Of a DNA stretch of 29,741 bases, positions 1-8,563 are shown piece by piece. The stretch lies in assembly GCA_000934385.1 (NCBI GenBank), contig KN880714.1:1-29741 (forward strand). The letters are read 5' to 3'. The first letter of the stretch is position 1, and each line of letters begins with the position of its first letter. The DNA is from Cylindrobasidium torrendii FP15055 ss-10 (lineage: Eukaryota > Basidiomycota > Agaricomycetes > Agaricales > Physalacriaceae). Under the pieces are notes generated by a model. It was not told the origin of the DNA and made no database searches. It was given only the letters and a program-made list of their open reading frames with translations. The position numbers and the translations under genes were made by a program.

Positions 1-187
1 CGTGGCATTGCTACTCTCGTGGGCAATGTACATAAGATCTGGCTGTTCTCTGTCGAAAATCTCGAGGTAGAAGGGTCATTGATATAGCGCCCACCTGCCC
101 GAGGCTTGTGCCCAGTCCTAGGCCGTGGAGGCTGGCATACATGATATATGTTGCACGTGATTTAATCCCCGCCCTCCTGGGCGCGAT

Positions 188-219
188 GTTATTAACGTGT
201 CACGTGACAGGTTAATAAC
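188..219. repeat. 32-bp near-perfect palindrome centred on CACGTG
   Basis: The arms GTTATTAAC and GTTAATAAC are exact reverse complements. They enclose TGTCACGTGACA, itself a perfect palindrome. Only one base pair of the 32-bp element is mismatched. The centre is an E-box of the kind bound by bHLH factors in fungi. It could be a dimeric regulator site or the end of a decayed mobile element; no target gene is evident. Confidence 0.7.
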
Positions 220-655
220 TGAGAATAATCGATTTCGGGAAAAACCACCTGTTTTTTCCGCGGCCCTAGTTCGCAGAGCTGACGTCACGTGCTTTCGCAC
301 CCTTTTGGAGCGATTGATGTGATCGCCGGATCAGTGAAATTTGCAGGCTCTCCTTCCGACCACCACGACGTCCGCTGCGATGGCACGACTACGCAGTGTA
401 GTGTCTTTCCTCTGGCTACTAGCGGGGATTGGAGATCCACCGTCTCACTGGTCTAGCAGGACTACGGCAGTGGCGGTCTCGGGATCAAGGTGCGTCGGCA
501 GTGTGACCTTTCCCCTGCCAGTTAGCCACAGGCATACTCCTGGCACTTGCCACTTGGGAGCTGCCGGTGCTGTAGTACTGAGCCATAGACACAAGCTCAC
601 ATATGAGTTCAAGTATATACTTACGCGGATTTGTTTTTTGTGGCCTGGTATTTAC

Positions 656-1115
656 AATGCGCGCAAAAAATCCGGTCTCGGACTCTCTATGCGGTAAACA
701 GTGTTCCCGAAAATATTTATGCTGAGTAAAAAACGAGCTAAAAGATGTATGCTCGATTTCGAATCGCTGCCATGAAATAATACGCGCTAAGTTACGTCTG
801 TGAGATAATATATGCGCTTGAGCGTTGTATGCAGAGTTGTGGAATCTCTATGCGGACTCACAAAGGCTTGTTTTGGGATATCTATGCGCGTCCTGAATAT
901 ATGCGCAAAAGGGATTTTGGGCTCATGTCTCGTTATAACTATGCGCATTTGTAAAAATATGCGCAAATTGCAAACCCGGATCGAAACTATATGCGCATAA
1001 TCCGGTATATATTTGCGGAAGAATGAGGCGAGGTTTGTTACCGCGTATATATTTTCATCTCAAAATTTCACGATTTTTCACTTCGTAAGTCGGATTTTTG
1101 TCAATAAATATGCGC
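656..1115. repeat. degenerate TATGCGC / ATGCGCAT motif cluster
   Basis: Exact TATGCGC occurs seven times on the plus strand, at 811, 883, 900, 940, 958, 990 and 1109. Five of these extend to TATGCGCA, and three contain the self-complementary octamer ATGCGCAT. TATGCGG variants sit at 688 and 849, both preceded by TCTC, and looser variants (TATGCTC, TATGCAG) lie between. ATCCGG or a close relative also recurs (about 669, 975, 998). Spacing is irregular, so this is not a simple tandem satellite. The cluster abuts the breakpoint of the deaminase pseudogene. Its origin and function are unknown. Confidence 0.6.
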
Positions 1116-1142
1116 ATTCAAAATGTGCACTTTGACCCTCAT

Positions 1143-2696
1143 AGCAACAACGCTTGTTGACGCCGATGCGCACTCGAGTTGTCTCGATATTGTCAAGCTA
1201 AGGGAGGATGAGCTCTTGAGTTCTTGGACAAGTAAAGTCAAGACTTCCCAGTGTCTCGAGGAGCGAATCCTTTCTCGCTACCAGAGCTACAAGTACTGCT
1301 TCACAGTGAACCTTGCATTTCGAGCTATTAACGTTTGCTAGTTGATTGTCGAGCTCGCTGGACTTCTGGAAATCGGTGGCAATTTTAGGCTGCTCATTGA
1401 GCACTTGCTGACGGATGGAGCCTTTTAGGTAGCCAAGGTCATGGGGTTTGGGTGAAAGCACGAGCACCAGACGCAGCGTCGTATACGGCGAAATCTTCAT
1501 GTACGGCGAGTGATCCAAGAAATGAAGAGCAGCATACCACGAGCAAATATTGCGCAACTGCTTCAAGAAAACTACTCCAGGGATGTTCACTATAAGTATC
1601 TACCATCAGAGACGTATTTTGCGAATTAGGACACCTTACAACGCGGTAGGTTCTTGAGTTTGACAGCGATGGCGGCAGGATCATCATCAACAAGCGACGT
1701 TATATCTAGGGTGGGATGAGGACTGTTTATCGTGAGGTAGCAAAGAATGCTTGCCTCTTTGCTCAGCAAATTGCTTCGAGAGATCACTCACACTGAAGAG
1801 CTTTTGGATGGCTGAAGACCGAGATATGGCATGTAGTGTGTACACAAGAGTTGTGACAGAACGCATCCGCTCGACGTTAGCGTCACCTTTGCCGTTGGGG
1901 TGCCGAAAATCCTCCTCGAGCTGTAGGTCCAGCTGCACAAGAATATAGGCAATGACTCGTGTCCATCCAGGAGCGGTAGACTCGTCCACGATGCTCACAA
2001 AATTTTGCCCATTGACGAGCTGGGGGACGGTTTTTCGACAAAAGTCCAAGATACTCCTGTCTTCCTTTGCTCTCAAGGGAACGTGGCCCAACTCGCCGTT
2101 AACGCCTGCGCCCCTGTAACTCTTCAAGACGTCGAATACGTTAGGCCATATACTTGAAATCCTTCGGACTCGCGTACGAAGTGTCTGTTGGCCGTACACC
2201 ACATACCAGTTGTGTATGTGTCCTTTAGTGAGCTTCTTGTCACGCACGAGGGCGAGGCCGGACATGCAGACGGCGGCATGTCTTTTCAGAGAAGGAAATT
2301 CATCGTTCAATTCGTCTGCGGAATTGGGAAAACTGAGGAACTTCCGTTCAGTATGAATGCCAAGTTTCCCGACTGTATGGACACCCACTTTCGAAAGACA
2401 TCTTGTGCGCACTCAGGTTGAGGACCCGCTTGGATCTCGACCACAGAGAGATTGGTGGTTTGCGCATCACTGTCAGTGGGCGCAAAGGCAACGAGGGATA
2501 TCCCAGAAGGCTTGATATTCCCGGTGACTACCACAGCAGAGCTCTCGTTTGGGAGTCACAGCAAATGAGATAGATAGTCGAAAGCTGAGGTCTTCCGCTC
2601 TATGTCTTTGACCGCAGAAGGTTCGAGTAGACGACCTTCAAGCAAAGTAGTAATGCACCGGATTTGGTCTTCGAGAATGGCTCGATCGTCAGATAT
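1143..2696 (-). pseudogene. truncated OTT_1508-like deaminase pseudogene
   Basis: This is a decayed copy of the intact deaminase gene at 6492-8378. Visible lesions: the start codon is ATA instead of ATG (2694-2696); two codons just after it are deleted; an in-frame TGA replaces a Cys codon (2556-2558); the donor of the second intron reads GC instead of GT; and the gene is cut off right after the R-C-C of the zinc-binding C-C-x-x-C segment, so the second metal ligand pair and the C-terminal exon are gone. The large second exon (about 1750-2350) and the exon carrying the H-C-E motif (VHCEAVLVAL) are still open, so decay looks recent. A shortened protein from an internal start is possible but would lack the complete active site. 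Confidence 0.85.
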
Positions 2697-2768
2697 GGTG
2701 GCGTGAAGGAAGGTTGAGACGAAAAGCTATGGCTCTGTGGAATTGCTTACAGAGAAAGACTCGACTCG
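1143..2768 (-). repeat. inverted duplication, left arm
   Basis: Reading on the minus strand, this segment matches 6413-8036 on the plus strand at roughly 85% by eye. The match includes the 5' untranslated region, exons and introns of the deaminase gene. Similarity begins upstream of the start codon, around CTCTTTCTCTG on one arm and TCTTTCTCTG on the other. It stops abruptly inside the exon that carries the CxxC motif. The two arms flank about 3.6 kb containing two unrelated genes. Confidence 0.85.
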
Positions 2769-2922
2769 GATCAAAAAGCACGCTGTTTGCTGTAAAGCAT
2801 GACTCGGCAGGCTACTGGCCTGATATATAAGATGTTTGCCAGTCTACGAGTTATTTCATTCCAATCCAGGAGTTCTCTACTTTCCACCGGTGTAGTTCAC
2901 TACAATTGTCGCCTCACACCGC

Positions 2923-3172
2923 TCAGGTCCTCTCGCATTTGCACTTGTCCTCGTCCTTGACATTGTTCATCACCTTTGCGGTCAGTACACAAGCAGCCGG
3001 ATCGTTTCTGACGCTCACAGAGTCGACGTGTTGACCACATCCCTACATAGGTGTCATTCAATGTCTTCAGACGAAAAGAAATGTAACTCACAGCCCAAGT
3101 CGTCTTGCCGCACTTGTCGCACTTGACAGCCCTGCACGACGCGACGGGCACTGCGGATACTTGGCTCTGCAT
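2923..3172 (-). CDS. small Cys-rich fungal protein (CGKTTWAGCGQHV family)
   Basis: Three exons (3092-3172, 3019-3042, 2923-2973) give a 51-residue protein. Introns are 3043-3091 (GTGAGT..TAG, 49 nt) and 2974-3018 (GTGAGC..AAG, 45 nt). The core reads CDKCGKTTWAGCGQHVDSVM and the chain ends KCKC-E-R-T, giving five cysteines plus one near the N-terminus, a plausible zinc-binding knuckle. I recognise this as a small conserved fungal family of unknown function whose hallmark is CGKTTWxGCGQH. The second intron is a multiple of three and has no stop, so retaining it would insert 15 residues into the conserved region; family resemblance favours splicing. The start is the first ATG in the open frame. 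It lies inside the inverted duplication, tail towards the pseudogene. Confidence 0.75.
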
Positions 3173-3527
3173 TTTTTGAACTGGCAATGCTTGAGTTATC
3201 AGTCACGATCAGGTGTGGAATAATGTGCACTTGGATGATGAGGGTAAGAGGATAAGTTGAAGCTGGCTGATAAGTCCTGCTCGATCAGGCATTTGAAGCA
3301 AGCCACGGGATATCTCGTGACACTGACAGCAAGAGAGCTGAATCAGGCCGCTTACCGTCACGCGCCACGCCTGAAGGTTGCAAAGCCATAACGTGATTGA
3401 ATCCATAGCCCAGAACTTGTAACTATGTGCAGAAGAATGACAACGGAAAGGTGTAATATACATAAGTTAGCATTATAAACATAGTATTGTAAGCCAACAA
3501 AGATGCCAACGTCGTGAACGTGCAACA
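3173..3527. other. intergenic, nothing recognised
   Basis: This 355-bp gap lies between the start of the small Cys-rich gene and the stop of the helicase gene, both on the minus strand. It presumably holds the promoter of the former and the 3' end of the latter. I see no open frame with protein-like composition, no RNA gene and no repeat. Confidence 0.5.
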
Positions 3528-6225
3528 TCAGGTCGACGTCTGAAAGAATGATTTGTGGTACGCCTTCGGCTTGACCACCAAGCCTTCCCTAGCACAAAAC
3601 TCCACATACCGCTTCCAACTGTCCGCTCCTCCCTGCCTCCAGGCTGCATTGCTCTCTTTCTGGCCCTCCTCTAGGACACCTTGTGAATGACCCTTGCGCC
3701 CCGTACGCAGTGTATCAATGCTCCCAACAACAACCAGCCCCCGCTTCGCCCTCGTCAAACCGACATTCAAACGCCCGCGATCCGCCAAGAACCCGATATT
3801 CCCATGCGAGTTGTTTCTGACCGTTGAGAAGATAATGACCTCCTTCTCCCGGCCCTCGAACCCATCCACAGTCTTGATTTCCACATGCTTCAGCTGCAGC
3901 GCTTTGTGCCCCAGACTACGCTCAAATCGCGCCGCGTACTGCTTATCCACATTCAGCAACCGCGTGAGGAGGGATATCTGCGCAACATAGGGTGCAATGA
4001 TTCCGACGTCGTGGCCAGTTAGGTTGGGATTCGACGCGAGCAGCTCCTCCAGGACACTCATAATAATGTGCGCCTCGTTCCAGTTGACACGGCTCCGGTC
4101 GCGCAGGCTTTCGGCTCCAGAATGGTCAATGAACACAACACTCTTGTGCATACCATTGAGCGGCTCCTGGCCTTGAATACCGTCTTGCAGACCCAGGTCG
4201 TAGAACTCCAGTGAAGGGAAAGCAGAAATGCTAGGGTGCATGCGGTATTGAATATCGAGCATGATAGATGGAACACGCCCCTCCTCAATGAGCCGTTCGA
4301 AGAGGGAAACCCCGAGACCGAGGGCTTTGGCATCCGGAGAAGTGATGATTGGCGGCAGCTGCTTGTGGTCACCGATAAGCGCGACGTGTCGGGAGCCCTT
4401 GACCAACGGAACCAAGCTACTTGGTTCGGTGCTCATCGAAGCCTCATCTAGGAAGACGAGCGGGAAGTCGGCAATCGACAGAAGCGGCGAGCCAGCACTG
4501 ATACACGTCGTACAAATGACATCCGCCGCTTTGATAACATCTCGTGCCATATCCCGCCGCCGTGACCAAAGACGCGCATCAAGCACAGCAGACCTATTTT
4601 TCTTTGCATTTAGCGTCTTCTGTTGGCGAGCTGTAGGGTTCAATCCAATCTGTGTTTGATAGCTCAAGAAGGCCTCCTGCGCTGCCCGGCTGGATTCCTC
4701 AAGTTTCTGGGTGTCCGCGGCGAGTGGGTGACGAGAGAGTTGGGTGTCGATAGAGTACTCCGCCAATTCGGGGGTGCTTTTGCCAGATGATGCGACGCGA
4801 AGCGGTCGTAACCCGCCGCGTCCCATGCCCTCAACGAGATGGTCCACAGCGACGTTGGTGTAAGTGCACACTAGGATGGGGTACGGAACAGCAAAATGTT
4901 GCTAGAGATGTGGTCAGAAAGGTTCTCGATGGTGAGAGGGAAGCGTACCTTGAGAAGCTTGACAGCCTCGACAAGGGTCTTGGTCTTGCCTGTACCCGGA
5001 GGTCCTTGGATGAGACTGAAGCGTTCCTTGAGCATCAAAGCCACAGCGCATCGTTGAGTAGAATTGAGGGTGTCTAGTGTAGGGTCTCCGGGCATGACAA
5101 GTGGGTCGGCACGACTGTATCTTCGCGCCCAGCTCATGATACGCATATCATCCTTGAATATCCCCTCTCTTTCGACTACCCCGGGGGAGGGACGCTCGTG
5201 CGAAAAACCAGGCAGGATGACGTCCGTGAGCTCTGTTCCCAGGCATGCCAAATCCTGGTCGGCATTCCTGGTGTTGCCCAAGGATGGCCGGTTGCCGAGG
5301 GTCTTGACAGCGAGCGACATACGGTCATAGGATGTATTCGAGCCAGTAACATCGAGTCGCCATGCGCCGTCCACGTCGACCTTGGCCTCGTCGAGACCGA
5401 CACGAATGTGGGAATTGGTGGACGAAACGACGCTCCCACGAAGGGGAATCTCCTTGAGAGGGTCCAAGCGCGAAATGAGTACTTGGGTCCCGTTCTCGAA
5501 GCGATTTTCAGGAAGAACAATTCCAGGACCGAGTTGAAAGCTGAGTGTCTTGGGAACCCGACTGTTGAGCGACTTCTGATCCGCCCAGAACGCGGACAAA
5601 TCGGTCAGCGTGTAGCCTTCGTCGACGAGACGCTGTGTGTCCCAAGTGGAAAGCCTTTGGCGGAAAATAGCTTCGTCTTCGACGCGTTCCGCTTCAATCA
5701 TGTCCAAAAAACTGGCTGGATGTAAGCGACGAGAAGTCCATCAAACACTGCGACGTACTGTTCGCGATAGCGCAGTGCCTCGTCGTGCCATTTCTCGTCT
5801 GGTAGCAAGGGCTGATTCTGTGGTTGCATGCGCTTTGGCCCCTTCTTCGTTGCCTCGATAGCCTTGCCAGACCGATACCGGGCCCGCCAATCCCACTTCG
5901 GAACAGTAGCATCGTCGGTCGCGGGCATTCCGTCCACAAGAGACACGAGAGAGTCCACTTGAAGGAGCTCTGCCGCATCCTCAGCGTCCTGGCGCGTTGC
6001 CCATGATAGACTTGGCGTTTTCTGTGCGTCGAGAATGGCCTGCGTCGCGGACCCTTTTGGAATGTTTATGCCAGCATATGTCGCATAATTCCGAGCAATG
6101 AAAGAAGAAGTATATCGTGCCGCAGCGACACGATAGGCCTTGAGTGCATAAGCCAGCGTGAAGACGCTCCCCGCCGTGTTGGGAGGATGCAAGTTTTTGG
6201 TGATGAATATATTGAGCCCGATCAC
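3528..6225 (-). CDS. SF1B helicase, IGHMBP2/Hcs1 (DNA helicase A)-like
   Basis: Exons 5759-6225, 4949-5711 and 3528-4901 give 867 residues; both introns (5712-5758, 4902-4948) are 47 nt. All UPF1-like helicase motifs are present: Walker A GPPGTGKTK (about residue 392), Ia CTYTNVAVDHL, Walker B VFLDEASMS, III IGDHKQLPPI, IV QYRMHP, V TVDGFEGREKEVII and VI GRLNVGLTRAKRGL. The segment before the core (an ER..E helix, then a beta-rich stretch rich in LP..F..G) resembles the oligonucleotide-binding part of IGHMBP2 and Hcs1, which unwind RNA or DNA 5' to 3'. The first 150 residues are extra. The first 60 or so contain Lys, Arg, Ser and Tyr but no acidic residue until about position 65, which would suit a mitochondrial presequence. 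That reading is inference, and the exact start is less certain than the rest. Confidence 0.88.
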
Positions 6226-6491
6226 GGCATGCTGCTGGAGGCTCTGACTGTGCTCTGACTGTCAACTCACAATTGACAATGAAAGCCAAAAGGCAACTGT
6301 TCACTGTAGTGCACGACCGTCATGAAGAAAGTCGCAACCGTCAAATTATCCAGGAGAGGAGTCACTGAACAAGCATAGTGACTTGTAGTAAGTCCACCTC
6401 TATTGTATGATAACTCTTTCTCTGCATGTAGACTGTTGTAAGCGATTCCGTATAGCCACGGAATTTCGTCTCAACCTTCCTTCGCACCACC
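6226..6491. promoter_or_regulatory. divergent intergenic region, helicase / deaminase
   Basis: These 266 bp separate the helicase start (minus) from the intact deaminase start (plus), so both promoters should lie here. Only the part from about 6413 rightwards is shared with the pseudogene arm, so the duplicated segment carried about 80 bp of 5' flank and not the whole promoter. No clear TATA box is seen. Confidence 0.5.
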
Positions 6492-8036
6492 ATGTCTGAC
6501 TCGGACGATCGAGTCACTGTCGAAGACCAAATTCGGTGCATCACTACTCTGCTTGAAGGTCGTCTACTCGGACCTCTTGCGGACAAAGAGATACAGAAGA
6601 GGGCCTCAGCTTTCGACTACCTATCTCATTTGCTGTGTCTCCCAAACGAAAGCTCTGCCGTGGTAGTCACCGGGAATATTAAGCCCTCTGGGATATCCCT
6701 CGTTGCCTTTGCCCCCAGTGGCAGCAGTGATGCGCAAAACGCCAATCTCTCTGTGGTTGAGATCCAAGCGGGTCCTCAACCTGAGTGCGCACAAGATGTC
6801 TTTCGAAAGTGCGTGTCCATAGAGTCGGGAAACTTGGCATTCCTACTGAACGGAAGTTCCTCAGTTTGCCCAATTCCGCAGGCGAATTGAACGGTGAATT
6901 TCCCTCTCTGAAAAGACATGCTGCCGTCTGCATGTCCGGCCTCGCCCTCGTGCGCGACAAGAAGCTCTCTAAAGGACACATACACAACTGGTATGTGGTG
7001 TGCGGCCGACAGAAGCTTCGTACACGAGTCCGAAGGATTTCAAGTATATGGCCCAACGTATTCGATGTCTTCAAGAGTTACAGGGGCGCAGGCGTTAACG
7101 GCGAGTTGGGCCACATTCCACTGGTACCGCAAAATCAGAGTGTCCTGGACTTCTGTCGAAAGACCGCCCCTCAACTGGTCAATGGGGAAGATTTTGTGAG
7201 GGTGGTGGGCGAGTCTACGGCTCCTGGATGGACAAAAGTCATTGCTTATATCCTTGAACAACTGGAGGTACAAACTAGAGAGGATTTTCGGCATCCCAAA
7301 GGCAAAGGTGATGCTAACGTCGAGCGGATGCGCTCCGTCACAACTCTTGTGTACACACTGCATGTCATATCTCGGTCTCGTGCTGTCGAGACTCTCTTCA
7401 GGGTCGATGAGCTCGCGAAGTTCTTCGCTGAGAAGAGAGGTGAGCATTTGTTGCTTGATCGCTATGGACAATGGCAAGTGCTGACCCAATATAGGTACAA
7501 TGTCGCTTGAGACTGATGACCCCGACGCGATCGCCGAAGTTCACGATTTGGACTGTACGGTGTCCCAAATTTCTGCAGCCTGGGCCTCTCCTGATGACAT
7601 TTAGCGAAAGAGCATGGAATAACCTTCTTGAAGCAACTGCGCAACATTTGCTCGTGGTATGCTGCTCTCGATTACTTTGGTCGTGCGCAATACATGGATA
7701 GTTCTCCTGATCCAACGTTGCATCTGGTGCTAGTGCCTTCACCCAAACCCTGTGACCTTGGCTACCTGAAAGACTCCATCCGTCGGGAAGTACTCACAAC
7801 GCGACCCGGGATCGCCACCGATTTCCAGAAGTCCAGCGAGCTCGACAAGCAACTATCAAACGTCAACAGCTCAAAGTGCAATGTCCACTGCGAAGCAGTC
7901 CTTGTGGCTCTGGCAGCGAGAAAGGATTCGCTCCTCAAGACACTGGTCAGTCTCGAGATTACTTGTTCGAGAACTCAAGAATTTATCCTCCCTTAGCTCG
8001 AAGATACCGAGACAACACAAGTGCCCATCGGCGTCA
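6413..8036 (+). repeat. inverted duplication, right arm
   Basis: This is the counterpart of 1143-2768 on the opposite strand. It contains the 5' flank and first five exons of the intact deaminase gene, up to the R-C-C codons before the CxxC motif. Intron positions are the same in both arms. Recombination between the arms would invert the helicase segment. Confidence 0.85.
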
Positions 8037-8378
8037 ACAAGCGTTGCTGCTGGACATGTTACCAATTGCTCAATATTTCCCGGTCCCATAATTCCTTATT
8101 TGGCTCTGGCGGTATGCATCATCTATATCATGATGCAGCGCGAAACCTGCTTACTCCCGATAGAATTCCGAATCAAGCTCGAAGGCACGCACAGAATGGT
8201 GTATCCTTGGTCGCCTCCAGAAGGATTACCAATGGAGGTTCTTCGAGCACTAAAAGCCTCCCTTGTTACCGAATACGCGGCCATCATAGACACCGAATTT
8301 GCTCAAGCGTCGAGCCACCATACCTCTCCAGCAGGGTCTTTCGATCTCGAAGAGGAGCCCGTTTCTGCGTTTAATTAA
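6492..8378 (+). CDS. OTT_1508-like deaminase family protein
   Basis: Six exons (6492-6808, 6865-7439, 7495-7554, 7605-7945, 7997-8111, 8164-8378) splice in frame to 540 residues; introns are 50-56 nt. The deaminase signature is in the C-terminal third: H412-C-E414 in VHCEAVLVAL supplies the zinc His and catalytic Glu, and C449-W-T-C452 in GVNKRCCWTCYQLL supplies the zinc cysteines. The end (THRMVYPWSPPEGLP) matches the G-x-H..YPW.PP.G.P tail usual in this fungal family. The first 300 residues are helical and I recognise no domain there. Family knowledge: OTT_1508-like deaminases are expanded in fungi and have been proposed to act on nucleic acids; substrate and role are unproven. This is the intact member of an inverted pair. 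The first two exons lie in different frames, which an intron (6809-6864) explains without a frameshift. Confidence 0.83.
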
Positions 8379-8484
8379 CTTTGTCATTTGCCCATTGGAC
8401 CACCATACCACTCCAGAAGAGTCTTTCAACCTCGATCTGTATTCCCACTTTGCGTGGAATTAGCTGTGTCACAAATCGACATTG
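8315..8484. repeat. 85-bp tandem duplication across the deaminase stop
   Basis: The first 36 bp of 8315-8399 and 8400-8484 (ccaccatacc..ctccag..gtctttc..ctcga) differ at only about five positions. The remainder is more diverged but still alignable (tgcgt..aatta..tgtca). The first unit contains the last coding codons and the stop; the second lies in the 3' flank. The period of 85 is not a multiple of three, so the second unit could not simply extend the frame. Confidence 0.65.
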
Positions 8485-8563
8485 TTCCAGCAGGCTTAGG
8501 TCACACTGTAAAACCATACGTATCAATGTACTATCAAGCTCGCAGAGCTCCAACCAGTCGACT

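Larger units (their letters stand above)
1..1142. other. gene-poor left flank
   Basis: No convincing gene is visible here. The open frames are short, lack recognisable domains, and several start only at non-ATG codons. The first 300 bases contain three CACGTG boxes (about 153, 201 and 287), the last overlapping a TGACGTCA-like site, and a near-palindrome. The right half (about 656-1115) is AT-rich and carries the TATGCGC motif cluster listed separately. The region ends where homology to the deaminase pseudogene begins. It could be the promoter side of a gene lying off the left edge, or remnant repeat DNA; the sequence does not decide. Confidence 0.5.

Noticed and set aside
341..697. 118-residue open frame near the left edge
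   Set aside because: No domain, low-complexity composition, no paralogue in the window and no supporting intron pattern; its first codon is not ATG.
1143..2696. Left deaminase copy as a functional gene
   Set aside because: ATA at the start codon, an in-frame TGA, a GC donor and loss of the CxxC end argue against function.
2821..2865. TATATAAG followed by a TCATTCC initiator-like site on the plus strand
   Set aside because: No plausible plus-strand gene follows; the next sequence is antisense to the small Cys-rich gene.
6785..6890. Apparent frameshift between two overlapping deaminase frames
   Set aside because: A canonical 56-nt intron (6809-6864, GTGCGT..CTCAG) joins the two frames, and the inverted copy has the same intron position.
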